64,000 bases of DNA from Halorientalis sp. IM1011 (GTDB lineage Archaea; Halobacteriota; Halobacteria; Halobacteriales; Haloarculaceae). The notes under the pieces were generated by a model, which had not been told where the DNA came from, did not search any database, and saw only the letters and a program-made list of their open reading frames with translations. This document shows, one piece after another, positions 50,133 to 59,433 of the stretch. The stretch's first letter is position 1. Every line of letters starts with the position of its first letter. The translations under genes and the position numbers were made by a program. The stretch spans positions 3,162,001-3,226,000 of the forward strand of contig NZ_CP019067.1 of assembly GCF_001989615.1 (NCBI RefSeq), given 5' to 3'.

Positions 50133-51134
50133 ATGGCACGTGACGTATTCTTGCCGGTCGCGGCACAGCCGAGCGTGGAGACGCTCGTCGAACAGGCACA
50201 GACCGCCGAGGAACTGGGATACGGCCGCGCGTGGCTCCCCGAGACGTGGGGCCGGGACGCGGTAACGACACTGACGAGCATCGCCCACGGCACCGAGGAG
50301 ATCGGCATCGGCACCTCGATCATGCCGATCTACTCTCGATCCGCCGCCCTCATCGGCCAGACCGCCGCCACCCTCCAGGAAGTCTCCGACGGCCGCTTCA
50401 GGCTGGGCCTCGGCCCCTCCGGCCCAATCGTCATCGAGAACTGGCACGGCAAGGACTTCGCCAACCCGCTAAAGTACACTCGCGAGACGGTCGAAGTCGT
50501 CAAGCAGGTCCTCTCGGGCGAGCGGGTCAGTTACGACGGCGAGTACTACGACCTAGACGGATTCCGCCTGCGCTGTGACCCGCCCGAAAATCCACCGGGG
50601 ATCGACGCCGCCGGGATGGGGCCGAAATCGGTCGAACTCGCAGGGCGCTTCGCCGACGGCTGGCACGCCCTGATGCTCACGAAAGACGGCATCCGCGACC
50701 GGATGGACGACTTCGACCACGGCGCTGAACTGGGCGATCGGGACCGGAGCGACCAGGAGATCACCCTCTCGCTGACCTGCTGTGTCGACGAGGACCGTGA
50801 ACGTGCCCGCCGACTCGTCAAACAGCATATCTGCTTCTATATCGGCGGCATGGGCACGTTCTACCGGGACGCACTGGCCCGGCAGGGTTACGAGGATCTG
50901 GCTAACCGCATCCACGACAACTGGGACGACGGCGACCGAGAACGAATGGTCGCCGAGTTCCCCGACGACCTGCTCGACGAACTCGCCGTCGCAGGAACGC
51001 CCGACGAGTGTCGCGACCGCATCGACGAGTTCGAGGCCATCGACGGCGTGAGTTCCGCCTCCGTATCCTTCCCCCGCGCGGCCGAGCAGGCAGACATCCA
51101 GCGAACAATCGAGGCGCTCGCGCCGGCCAACTGA
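50133..51134 (+). CDS. LLM-class F420-dependent oxidoreductase
   Basis: A 333-residue TIM-barrel oxidoreductase resembling the haloarchaeal subfamily known from NP1902A. It has TAEELGYGRAWLPETWGRDA, GIGTSIMPIYSRSAALIGQT, GRFRLGLGPSGPIVIENWHG and LKYTRETVEVVKQVLSGERV. The layout is shared with the paralogue at 38705, including the ending of type IEALAPAN. The substrate is not known. A GC-rich dyad after its stop (gggagagag with ctctctcc, about 51136-51179) may act as terminator. Confidence 0.9.
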   Translation: MARDVFLPVAAQPSVETLVEQAQTAEELGYGRAWLPETWGRDAVTTLTSIAHGTEEIGIGTSIMPIYSRSAALIGQTAATLQEVSDGRFRLGLGPSGPIVIENWHGKDFANPLKYTRETVEVVKQVLSGERVSYDGEYYDLDGFRLRCDPPENPPGIDAAGMGPKSVELAGRFADGWHALMLTKDGIRDRMDDFDHGAELGDRDRSDQEITLSLTCCVDEDRERARRLVKQHICFYIGGMGTFYRDALARQGYEDLANRIHDNWDDGDRERMVAEFPDDLLDELAVAGTPDECRDRIDEFEAIDGVSSASVSFPRAAEQADIQRTIEALAPAN

Positions 51135-51261
51135 CGGGAGAGAGACGATCGACCCGATCTATTTTCGGTGCTCTCTCCGGGAAATCGATCGCCGTCAGAC
51201 TCCACAGATATACCACTGTTAACCATTCTTGATTTAGCTATAACACTTCTTCTATGAAAGG

Positions 51262-51270
51262 CTATATATG
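51262..51270 (+). promoter_or_regulatory. TATA box of the TAXI-TRAP operon
   Basis: ctatatatg lies in an AT-rich 100-base region and ends about 24 bases before the ATG at 51294, the expected position for a leaderless transcript. It is the clearest TATA match in the window. Confidence 0.65.
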
Positions 51271-51293
51271 GTGTAAACGTTAATTCGGTTCCC

Positions 51294-52355
51294 ATGCGTG
51301 AAAACTCGACTTTAGATGCCGTCGACAGACGGTCGTTTATGAAGCGTTCGCTCGGTACCGCGGGACTCGTCGGTGCGGCCGGCCTCGCCGGATGTTTCGG
51401 GGACGGCGGTAGCGGGAGCGGTGAGGCTCCGGGTGCCGACGGCGAGATGATCATGACCACGTCGACACAGGACACGTCGGCGTATACGATGAGTACGGTC
51501 ATCGCGAACGTCGTGAGCCAGAACAACGACGAGGTGAACGTGCAGGCCCAGCCCAGCGAGGGGACAAACGCCAACATCGGTCGGCTCAGCCAGGACCAGT
51601 CCGACATCGTCTACATCCAGAACTGGACGGCGAGTAAGCTCGCCAACGAGGAAGAGCCGTTCGGAAACCTCGATTTCACCCCGGTCCAGACGTTCCACCT
51701 GTACGACCTGGCCTGGTTCCTCTGTTCGGCCAACGACGACTGGACGAGCATCGAAGACATCGGTTCCGGTGACCGCGTCTCGCCGACCCCGAGCGGTTCC
51801 GGGACGGCGGAGATGCTCGAATACGCGCTCGGGTTCGCCACGGACGAGTACGAACGCATCAGCATCGGATACGGCTCACAGGGGAGTGCGATGAGCGAAG
51901 GTCGGCTCGACGCCGGTGCCGGGACGTTCATCAACCTCTCAGTGGAGCCGAGCTGGGTCCAGCAGATGAAGAGTACGGTCGACCTGCGCCTGCTTCAGTT
52001 CCCCAGTGACGTGGTCTCGGAACTGGAGGAGGACCCATCCATCATCATGAGCGAGGTTGACACAACGCAGTTCGAGGGCTACGGCTACGCCCCCGACACC
52101 CTGAACACGCCGGCGCTCGCGTACAACTTCGTCACCCGGGACGACTTCGACTACGACACCCTCTACTCGTTCCTGGAGACCCTGTGGGCCAACCGCGACG
52201 GTCTGGGCGAGGAGAACGCCCTGCTCGGTCGGATGGAAGAGGGCGAGTTCTGGATGGAGAACGGCTACACCACCCTCCCGTTCCACCCCGCCGCGGCCGA
52301 CTTCTACAAGGAACAGGGCATCTGGAACGACGAGTACGAGATCGCCGAACAGTAG
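51294..52355 (+). CDS. TAXI-family TRAP transporter solute-binding lipoprotein
   Basis: A 353-residue extracytoplasmic binding protein. VDRRSFMKRSLGTAGLVGAA is a Tat signal and LAGC the lipobox, so it should be anchored outside the membrane. The mature part fits TAXI proteins: TQDTSAYTMSTVIANVVSQN, VNVQAQPSEGTNANIGRLSQ, RVSPTPSGSGTAEMLEYALG, and a C-terminal WMENGYTTLPFHPAAADFYK. It presents a substrate, often glutamate-like or an organic acid, to the permease encoded 44 bases downstream. Confidence 0.93.
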   Translation: MRENSTLDAVDRRSFMKRSLGTAGLVGAAGLAGCFGDGGSGSGEAPGADGEMIMTTSTQDTSAYTMSTVIANVVSQNNDEVNVQAQPSEGTNANIGRLSQDQSDIVYIQNWTASKLANEEEPFGNLDFTPVQTFHLYDLAWFLCSANDDWTSIEDIGSGDRVSPTPSGSGTAEMLEYALGFATDEYERISIGYGSQGSAMSEGRLDAGAGTFINLSVEPSWVQQMKSTVDLRLLQFPSDVVSELEEDPSIIMSEVDTTQFEGYGYAPDTLNTPALAYNFVTRDDFDYDTLYSFLETLWANRDGLGEENALLGRMEEGEFWMENGYTTLPFHPAAADFYKEQGIWNDEYEIAEQ

Positions 52356-52399
52356 CGACCTGACCGGTTGCCGCCGTACCCACGCTTTCGATACTTACG

Positions 52400-54769
52400 A
52401 TGACCGATACCACGTCAGAACCCGAGAGTTGGTCGCCACGTGAGGACCTCCGCGCATTCCGCGACCGGGGGATCGCCGAACAAGTACTGCTCGTCCTGAT
52501 CACGCTCATCGGCGTCGCCTTGACCGCCGTGACGGTATATTTCGCCTGGGCCAGGCCGATCGTCCGGACCAAGTTCGCCGTCGGCTTTTTCGGTGCCGGC
52601 ATCGCCCTGTACTACCTGTCACAGGCGCTCCGAATCGTCGAGGACCCGACGGACCGGACCGACGCGATGCTGTGGTCCGACTGGTTGTCGGACCGCCCCT
52701 ACCGCCTCGTCAGGTTCGCCGATGGGGGCCTCTGCGTCGCGCTGGCAGCGGCCGCCGCAGCCGCCAGCTACCACGTCTTTACCAGCTACTCGCGTCTCGA
52801 TAGCTCCGCGTTGATCGCGGGCTTTCAGAACGTCGACCTGTACGTCGGGCTGGTCATCGTCTTCCTGGCGATCGACGCTACCCGGCGGGCCTACGGCTGG
52901 TCCATCGCCCTCGTCGCCATGGGCTCGGTGCTGTACGCCTACTTCGGCAACCTGATGCCGGGCTTCCTCCAGCACCCGGGGTTCGATCTGACCGGGGTAG
53001 CGACCTACGGCGCGGTCCGGCTCACCGGCGCGTTCGGCTTCATCATGGAGATCGGCGCGACCTGGGTCGCCATCTTCATCATGTTCGCCGGCCTCGCTCG
53101 CGAGTTCGGCGCGCTCGACGTCATCCTCGGTCTCGGCCAGAAACTCGGGAAGAACCTCAAGAGCGGGGTCGTCCACGTCGCGATTATCTCCAGCATGGCC
53201 ATGGGATCGATCACCGGGAGCGCGGCGGCCAACGCCGCGACCACCGGCTCGTTCACCATCCCGATGATGAAGGATCAGGGCGTCCGGAAGGACTTCGCGG
53301 CCGCCATCGAGAGCGTCGCCTCCTCCGGCGGGCAGATCATGCCGCCGGTGATGGGCGTCGCCGCGTTCCTGATGGCCGACATCCTGGGTGTGGCCTACGT
53401 CCGGGTCATCCAGGCGGCGATCATCCCGGCACTGCTGTTTTACTTCTCGGTCGGCGTCGCCGTCCAGTTCGCGGTCCTGCGCTACGGTTGGACCACCGAG
53501 AACACGGACGGGCCGGGCATCCTGGCCTCGCTGTTCAGCCGCGGATCGCTCCTGAAGTCGCTGTACGCGCTGGTGGTCGTGGGCGCGTTCTATCTGGTCC
53601 GGGTCGTTCTCGAACAGGCCATCCTCCAGGCGGCTGCGGCCGCTCTGGCGGCGCTGGTGGCAGCCCGCCTGCTCCAGGCCGTGGTGCTGGGGAAAGAGGA
53701 CCGCGGCGTGGCCGCGGACTTCGCGACCGCGGTGGCGGGCTTCTTCGACGGCACGCACTTCGCGATCCCGATGTCGGTGCTGATCTACACGCTCGTCGTC
53801 ATGCAACTCTCGCCGATGGCGGCGGGGCTGTACACCACGCTGACGCTGATCGGGACGATGATCCTCGGGGAGCCGATTACGACGCTTGCCCGCTCACTCG
53901 GCGGCGTCGCCGACGATGCCGACGACACTCCGATAGCGAGTGTCTCGGTCGAAACTGCAGTCAAACGGGCGCTGATCACGCTCGTCGAGGCCGTCTACAC
54001 GACGCTCAAAGGGTTCCGTCGCGGGGCGATGGACATGGCCCCCCTGGTGGGCGTCCTCGCCGCGATGGGCGTCATCATCAGCATGCTCACCCAGACCGGG
54101 CTGACCTCCGAGATCAGCGTCCGGATGGTCGCGCTGGGCGGGGGTGTCCTGCTGGTCGTCCTCATCCTGGCGATGATCACCAGCATCCTCTTCGGTCTCG
54201 GGATGCCGACGCCGGCGGCGTACATCCTCGTGGCGACGCTGCTGGTCTCGCCGCTGGTCAATCTGGGCGTCACCGAGATCACCGCGCACCTGTTCGTGTT
54301 CTACTTCGCGATGCTGTCGGCGATCACGCCGCCGGTCGCGGTCGGCGTGGCCGTCGGCTCGCGGATCGCCAACAGCGGGTTCATGACTGCCGCGAAGCAG
54401 GCGATGAAGATCGGTGCGGCCGGGTTCCTGATCCCGTACGCGCTGGTCGTCAACGACAGCCTCGTCAACTGGACGCTGACCGGAACGCCGATCGCGGTGT
54501 TCTGCGTGTTCGTCGGCGTCATCGCCCTCACCGCGGTGACCATCGGGTTCGACGGCCGCCACGTCCTCGGCATCCCGCACCGCGCCGTCTACCTGCTGCT
54601 CGCCTCGACCGCGCTCTTCGCACCCGCGCTGACCGGGTACGTCGGGGCGAGCGTGGCGACGCTCCTCCAGATCGCCGCGGCCGGCGTCGCGCTGGCCGGG
54701 CTGGCACTCGTCCAGATGGACCGACTTCCGACGGCCGTTTCGCCCGCCCAGCGAGCGGGAGACCGCTGA
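52400..54769 (+). CDS. TRAP transporter fused permease (DctQM type)
   Basis: A 789-residue membrane protein fusing the small 4-TM subunit and the large DctM-type subunit, as is usual with TAXI binding proteins. The DctM part includes GAFGFIMEIGATWVAIFIMF, the MGSITGSAAANAATTGSFTI Gly/Ala-rich hairpin, SSGGQIMPPVMGVAAFLMAD, and a second inverted half with LFGLGMPTPAAYILVATLLV and AMLSAITPPVAVGVAVGSRI. Transport is sodium-coupled in known family members. It shares an operon with the TAXI gene and precedes the ThDP enzyme by 133 bases. Confidence 0.95.
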   Translation: MTDTTSEPESWSPREDLRAFRDRGIAEQVLLVLITLIGVALTAVTVYFAWARPIVRTKFAVGFFGAGIALYYLSQALRIVEDPTDRTDAMLWSDWLSDRPYRLVRFADGGLCVALAAAAAAASYHVFTSYSRLDSSALIAGFQNVDLYVGLVIVFLAIDATRRAYGWSIALVAMGSVLYAYFGNLMPGFLQHPGFDLTGVATYGAVRLTGAFGFIMEIGATWVAIFIMFAGLAREFGALDVILGLGQKLGKNLKSGVVHVAIISSMAMGSITGSAAANAATTGSFTIPMMKDQGVRKDFAAAIESVASSGGQIMPPVMGVAAFLMADILGVAYVRVIQAAIIPALLFYFSVGVAVQFAVLRYGWTTENTDGPGILASLFSRGSLLKSLYALVVVGAFYLVRVVLEQAILQAAAAALAALVAARLLQAVVLGKEDRGVAADFATAVAGFFDGTHFAIPMSVLIYTLVVMQLSPMAAGLYTTLTLIGTMILGEPITTLARSLGGVADDADDTPIASVSVETAVKRALITLVEAVYTTLKGFRRGAMDMAPLVGVLAAMGVIISMLTQTGLTSEISVRMVALGGGVLLVVLILAMITSILFGLGMPTPAAYILVATLLVSPLVNLGVTEITAHLFVFYFAMLSAITPPVAVGVAVGSRIANSGFMTAAKQAMKIGAAGFLIPYALVVNDSLVNWTLTGTPIAVFCVFVGVIALTAVTIGFDGRHVLGIPHRAVYLLLASTALFAPALTGYVGASVATLLQIAAAGVALAGLALVQMDRLPTAVSPAQRAGDR

Positions 54770-54902
54770 TCGCTCGCCACCCCGGGCGGCCGTCTCAGTC
54801 TTAACAGTTTTTCACGTGGGGTCCTCGCCCCAAACGGTTGGCAACCCCTGTCACTCGGAAGTTAACTATTTTAGTGGTGCCCGTCGCAGGGACAGTATCT
54901 CC

Positions 54903-56597
54903 ATGTCAGAGTATACGGGTTCGGATCTGTTCGTCGACGCGCTGGAGCAGTACGGCGTCGAACACGTCTTCGGCAACCCGGGAACGACGGAACTGCCGGT
55001 CCTGGACGCGATCAGCCGGAGCGAGCTCAGGTACGTCCTGGGGCTCCACGAGGACATCGCTGTCGGGATGGCCTCGGGCTACGCCAGCACGCGTCGCTAC
55101 CACGCTCACCACGACGAGACTGTCATGCCGGCAGGCGTCGTCAACCTCCACATCACGCCCGGACTGGCCCACGGCACCGGGAACACCTACGCCGCCCAGT
55201 TCGCGGGCACGCCGCTGGTCATCACCGCCGGCAACCACGAACGGGACTTCCGCCACGAGGAACCCCTGCTCCACGGCGACCTCGAAGCGATGGTCGACCA
55301 GTTCACGAAGTGGTCCGACGAGGTACTGGACGTGTCGGCGCTCCCCACCATGCTCCGCCGGGCGTTCCGCGTCGCGCTGACGCCGCCGACCGGACCGGTC
55401 TTCCTCGGCCTGCCACAGGACGTGATGCTGTCGGAAACCGACCCCGAGGCCATAGAACCCCTCGGCCCCATCCCGAACGCCGGCCGGGGCGACGCAGGCC
55501 AGATCGAGCGGGCGGCAGACCTGCTCGCGGAGGCCGACGATCCGGTCCTCGTGCTCGGCGACCACGTCGCTCGCTCGGGGTCCGATGCCGTCGACGCGGC
55601 CGTCGACTTCGCCGAGGCTGCGGGCGCGCGGGTCCACGCCGAGATTCTCGCCTGCGAGGTGAACTTCCCCGGTGACCACCCGCAGTGGATCTCCCACATC
55701 CCGCCCAACGAGGGCGTCGCGAGCATGCTCATGGACACCGACACGCTCGTGTTCGTCGGCACGTCCACCCACACGACCCTCCTGAACCACGAGAACGCCC
55801 TCGTGGACAGCGACACCACCTGCATCCACATCTCTGACGACGCCTGGGAGGTCGGAAAGAACCAGCCCGCACAGGCCGCCGTCGTCGGCGACCCCGGCCT
55901 CGTGATGGAACAACTGGCCGACCGCCTCGAAGACCGGATCGACGACGACGAGCGTCAGCGCCGGATCGACAGCGTCGAGACCACCAAGCAGGCCCTGGCC
56001 AGTACGATCCAGTCCATGAGCGAGGACGAGACGCCGGAGGGAGAGACGCGCGCCTCCAAGGCCGAACTCGTCGACGCCCTCAAGGAGACCGCGCCGGACG
56101 CCTACGTCGTCGACGAGGGCGTCACCTCGAAGTACCCGCTCCTGATCCGCTGGGAGATGGAGGCCGAGCAGATGATCTCGAACAAGGGCGGCGGCCTGGG
56201 CTACGGCCTCCCTGCCTCCGTCGGCGCGGCGCTCGCTGAAGAGATGCAGGACGACCCCCGCGACGTGGTCGGGTACGTCGGCGACGGCTCGTACCTGTAC
56301 TACCCGCACTCGATCTACACCGCAGCGCGCCACGATCTCGACCTCACGGTCGTGATCCCCGACAACCGCAACTACCGCATCCTCAAGGACAACACCATCC
56401 AGATCTTCGGCGGCGACGACGAGGACCACGACTACGTGGGCATGGACTTCGAACCGCCCGTCGACCTGGTCAAGAACGCAGAGAGCCACGGTGCGCGCGG
56501 CCACCGCGTCGAGACGGCCGACGAGATCGAGGACACCTTCGCCGACGCGCTGGACCGCGAGGGCACGGACGTACTCGACGTGCTCGTCCACGACTAG
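54903..56597 (+). CDS. Thiamine-diphosphate enzyme, benzoylformate-decarboxylase-like
   Basis: A 564-residue enzyme of the acetolactate synthase/benzoylformate decarboxylase superfamily. The N-terminal domain has VFGNPGTTELPVLDAI and the ThDP-activating Glu50 in YVLGLHEDIAVGMASGYA. The C-terminal ThDP domain has GDGSYLYYPHSIYTAARHDL (GDG at 460-462) and VVIPDNRNYRIL with the Mg-binding Asn. Such enzymes decarboxylate 2-oxo acids. Being just downstream of a TRAP operon and near an FAD 2-hydroxyacid dehydrogenase, it may process an imported 2-oxo or 2-hydroxy acid; this is inference. An AT-rich actatttta lies about 35 bases upstream. Confidence 0.9.
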   Translation: MSEYTGSDLFVDALEQYGVEHVFGNPGTTELPVLDAISRSELRYVLGLHEDIAVGMASGYASTRRYHAHHDETVMPAGVVNLHITPGLAHGTGNTYAAQFAGTPLVITAGNHERDFRHEEPLLHGDLEAMVDQFTKWSDEVLDVSALPTMLRRAFRVALTPPTGPVFLGLPQDVMLSETDPEAIEPLGPIPNAGRGDAGQIERAADLLAEADDPVLVLGDHVARSGSDAVDAAVDFAEAAGARVHAEILACEVNFPGDHPQWISHIPPNEGVASMLMDTDTLVFVGTSTHTTLLNHENALVDSDTTCIHISDDAWEVGKNQPAQAAVVGDPGLVMEQLADRLEDRIDDDERQRRIDSVETTKQALASTIQSMSEDETPEGETRASKAELVDALKETAPDAYVVDEGVTSKYPLLIRWEMEAEQMISNKGGGLGYGLPASVGAALAEEMQDDPRDVVGYVGDGSYLYYPHSIYTAARHDLDLTVVIPDNRNYRILKDNTIQIFGGDDEDHDYVGMDFEPPVDLVKNAESHGARGHRVETADEIEDTFADALDREGTDVLDVLVHD

Positions 56598-56613
56598 ATC
56601 GGTTAGAGACGCG

Positions 56614-57675
56614 CTACAGATACGCCATTACCATCTGGATCGCCTTCGGGAGGATCAGACCGATCAGGATCTGCATCCACATCGTGAACGTGGTCGGGTA
56701 CTCCTGGGTTTTCGTCACGTACTCTATCCGTCGGTTCGTCTCATTGTATCGGTCCTCGTCGGCGATTTCGAACGTGTCCAGGTCGAAGGGGTCCACGACG
56801 GACGAACGGAGTTCCCGGTCGAGTCGGGTGAGTTCTTCCCGTTTGGTCCGTTTCATGAACCAATGGATCTGTGACAGCCCGTAGATCATGGTCACGATCG
56901 AGAGCACCCAGACGAGCGTAAACAGCAGGTTCGTGACCACCCCGGGGTCGGGATACGTGGAGCCGGTGAGTGGATCGACGATCGCGGGCCCGTAGAGCAC
57001 GACGAGGAATCCGACTAACCCGACGACGAGGAAGTAGTACGTGGTCTTCATGAGTTCGCCCGCTGGACGAAGCCCACCGAGACCTTCCGGATCGAGGAAA
57101 TTGAGTCGAAAGTCGGACCGCCTGACCTTCCGCGGGAACACGAGCATGATACCGACGTAGGTCGCGAGAAACTCCGAGAAGATGACTCCGTACCCGAACG
57201 GGATCACTACCGCGACCCCGAGCAGCTCCGCGACACCGCCGATCTCCGTAATAGTCCCCGCTCCGACGTTGATACCGAATTGCCAGAGTCCGTATCCCAG
57301 GAAAAGTAGATAGAGGAATGCTCGAAACGAATGCGGTGCCAGGGTATCGAACCGGTCCGGATCGGTTGTCCGCGCTGCGACATCGATCTCCTCCAGTACC
57401 GCCCTGTAACGGTCGTGAAGAAATATCACGACGAAAGACGCGAACAGAACCAGGACTGGTTGGATTACCCATGTCGGGTTGACGAAGAACGTGGCCGTGT
57501 ACCCCGTCAACTCCTTGATGCCTTGGAGAACGATCAGATCGAGTACGAACACCCCGATCCCCCAACAGATGAGTGGGTGCGGGATCCACGGCATGCGCTC
57601 TTTCAGGCGGTCGAATCCGAGTCCGAAGGCTACCCGTTCGAATAGCGTGTCCGCAGCTCTCACGTCCCGAGACAT
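56614..57675 (-). CDS. Multi-helix membrane protein, function unknown
   Basis: A 353-residue membrane protein with about seven or eight hydrophobic segments: PHPLICWGIGVFVLDLIVLQ, WVIQPVLVLFASFVVIFLHD, HSFRAFLYLLFLGYGLWQFG, LLGVAVVIPFGYGVIFSEFL, TTYYFLVVGLVGFLVVLYG, TNLLFTLVWVLSIVTMIYGL and a C-terminal MWMQILIGLILPKAIQMVM. Two cytoplasmic loops are charged (RAVLEEIDVAARTTDPDRFD and MKRTKREELTRLDRELRSS). The codons are visibly richer in A/T than in the neighbours, suggesting later acquisition. No family was recognised. It is convergent with the ThDP gene. Confidence 0.72.
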   Translation of the reverse strand: MSRDVRAADTLFERVAFGLGFDRLKERMPWIPHPLICWGIGVFVLDLIVLQGIKELTGYTATFFVNPTWVIQPVLVLFASFVVIFLHDRYRAVLEEIDVAARTTDPDRFDTLAPHSFRAFLYLLFLGYGLWQFGINVGAGTITEIGGVAELLGVAVVIPFGYGVIFSEFLATYVGIMLVFPRKVRRSDFRLNFLDPEGLGGLRPAGELMKTTYYFLVVGLVGFLVVLYGPAIVDPLTGSTYPDPGVVTNLLFTLVWVLSIVTMIYGLSQIHWFMKRTKREELTRLDRELRSSVVDPFDLDTFEIADEDRYNETNRRIEYVTKTQEYPTTFTMWMQILIGLILPKAIQMVMAYL

Positions 57676-57840
57676 ACACCCCCACTCTTGTCGCACAGTG
57701 AAATTTCTTTCCTCGGTGCTAACATTTCCAGAGTCCGAGGATCGGATTTCCCGGGAGTCGGGCTTCGACGGGTACGAGCACTCACCACGTCCGGATCGGT
57801 CCGTGAGAACCACCGTGCTGGAGAACGGCTTCTGACGCTC

Positions 57841-59271
57841 TCAGTCGTCGGTCGGCTCGGCCTGCACCCGCTCACCTTTCGCCGTCTCTGGGAAGATCTT
57901 CCCCGGATTCAGCGTGTCCTTCGGATCGAGCGCCCGTTTGATCGCGCGCATCGCCTCGACGCTCTCCTCGCCGTGTTCGGAGACGAGGAACTTCCGCTTC
58001 CCGCGACCGACGCCGTGTTCCCCGGTGCAGGTCCCACCCATCTCGATCGCCCGTTCGACGATGTCCGTGTAGACTTCCTCGCCGGCGGCGATCGTTTCGG
58101 GCTCACTCAGGTTCACCATGACCGAGTAGTGGACGTTGCCGTCCCCGGCGTGGCCGAAGCAGGGGACGACGATGTCGTCCTCGGCCCCGCGGTCCTTTGC
58201 GTAGCGGATGATCTCGGGGAGTTTACTGATCGGGACAGTGATGTCGCCGGGGTGGAGCGGCTGGAGGTCTGGCTCCCACATCTGGATCGCGAAGGCCAGT
58301 TCGCTGCGGGCCTTCCAGAGTTTGTCCATCTCCTCTTCCCCGGCCATCTCGAAGCGCTCCACGTCGTGACCCTCGAAGATCGACCGGCAGTAGTCGATCT
58401 CCTCTTCGATGCCGTGGTTGGCGTGGAACTCCAGAAAGACCATCGGGTCCGCGGGCAGGTCGGCGTCGTCGTCGGCGTAGTCGGCGGCGATCTCGGCGCT
58501 CACGTCGTCGACGAGTTCGATCTTCGCCACGTCCACGCCGGACTGGATGGCGTCCATGACCGCCTCGGCCGCGTCGTCGAGCGCCGGGAAGATCGCCCGC
58601 CCGCCCCGTATCTGCTGGGGCCGGCCTTCCAGTTCCAGCGTCGCTCGCGTCACGACACCGAGAGTCCCCTCGCTGCCGATCAGCACCTCCTTGAGGTTGT
58701 AGCCGCTGGAGGTCTTGACGGCCTTCGAGCCGGCCGTGATAACCGACCCGTCCGCGAGGACGGCCTCAAGCTCTAGCACCCAGTCGGCGATCTCCCCGTA
58801 CTTGACCGTCTGCATCCCGCTGGCGTCGTTGGCAATCATGCCGCCGATGGTGGAGATGTCCCCCGAGGAAGGCAGCGGCGGGAAGAAGAGGCCGTTCCCG
58901 GCGGCCTCCTCGTCGATCACGTCCCCCATCACGCCCGGTTGCACGTCGATCTGGAAGTCGTCGGGGCGCACGTCCAGCACCTCGTCCATCTCCGTCAGGT
59001 CCATGCTGATACCCTCGAACTCGGGGACGGGGTTGCCCTCCAGACTCGTCCCGGCGGCGTATGGGGTCACCGGCACGCCGCGCTCGTTCGCGGCCGACAG
59101 GACCGCCGACACGTCTTCGGTCGACTCGGGCCAGACGACGGCGTCGGGCTTGACGCTCGTGCCCGCGCTGTCCGAGGCCCAGTCGCCGGCGTGGTTGTCC
59201 CGATCCGAGTCGCCGAACGACACCTGCTCGTCGGGGAGTACGTCCGTCAGAAACGAACAGTCGTGTGGCAT
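57841..59271 (-). CDS. FAD-linked 2-hydroxyacid dehydrogenase (D-lactate/glycolate oxidase GlcD type)
   Basis: A 476-residue flavoenzyme of the VAO/PCMH fold. It has the PP-loop TPYAAGTSLEGNPVPEFEG (from residue 69), GGMIANDASGMQTVKYGEIA, EVLIGSEGTLGVVTRATLEL, and the C-terminal cap with VPCFGHAGDGNVHYSVMVN and GGTCTGEHGVGRGKRKFLVS. These match D-lactate dehydrogenase and glycolate oxidase subunit GlcD. No partner Fe-S subunit follows. The start at 59271 is placed by the TATA-like box 24 bases upstream. It likely oxidises a 2-hydroxy acid to a 2-oxo acid. Confidence 0.92.
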   Translation of the reverse strand: MPHDCSFLTDVLPDEQVSFGDSDRDNHAGDWASDSAGTSVKPDAVVWPESTEDVSAVLSAANERGVPVTPYAAGTSLEGNPVPEFEGISMDLTEMDEVLDVRPDDFQIDVQPGVMGDVIDEEAAGNGLFFPPLPSSGDISTIGGMIANDASGMQTVKYGEIADWVLELEAVLADGSVITAGSKAVKTSSGYNLKEVLIGSEGTLGVVTRATLELEGRPQQIRGGRAIFPALDDAAEAVMDAIQSGVDVAKIELVDDVSAEIAADYADDDADLPADPMVFLEFHANHGIEEEIDYCRSIFEGHDVERFEMAGEEEMDKLWKARSELAFAIQMWEPDLQPLHPGDITVPISKLPEIIRYAKDRGAEDDIVVPCFGHAGDGNVHYSVMVNLSEPETIAAGEEVYTDIVERAIEMGGTCTGEHGVGRGKRKFLVSEHGEESVEAMRAIKRALDPKDTLNPGKIFPETAKGERVQAEPTDD

Positions 59272-59294
59272 TGTATTACACCCGCGTCCGATGC

Positions 59295-59302
59295 GGTATA
59301 AA
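59295..59302 (-). promoter_or_regulatory. TATA-like box of the FAD dehydrogenase gene
   Basis: On the minus strand tttatacc ends 23 bases before the ATG at 59271, fitting a leaderless transcript. The divergent MDR gene (59434) has a gatttacaaa stretch about 25-30 bases before its own ATG. Confidence 0.55.
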
Positions 59303-59433
59303 GCTACGTCGTTCAACCCACTGGGGGCGCGCGCCACTCGTTCGTCAGTTCGAACCGACTCGACAACTCTCCACGTCAGCAAAGTTCTCGCAAACCGGGT
59401 GGATTTACAAAGTGCGGTTTCCAATGTAAGCTC

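Noticed and set aside
54906-56591. 561-codon minus-strand frame opposite the ThDP enzyme
   Set aside because: The plus strand has full ThDP motifs; the antisense frame has no recognisable domain.
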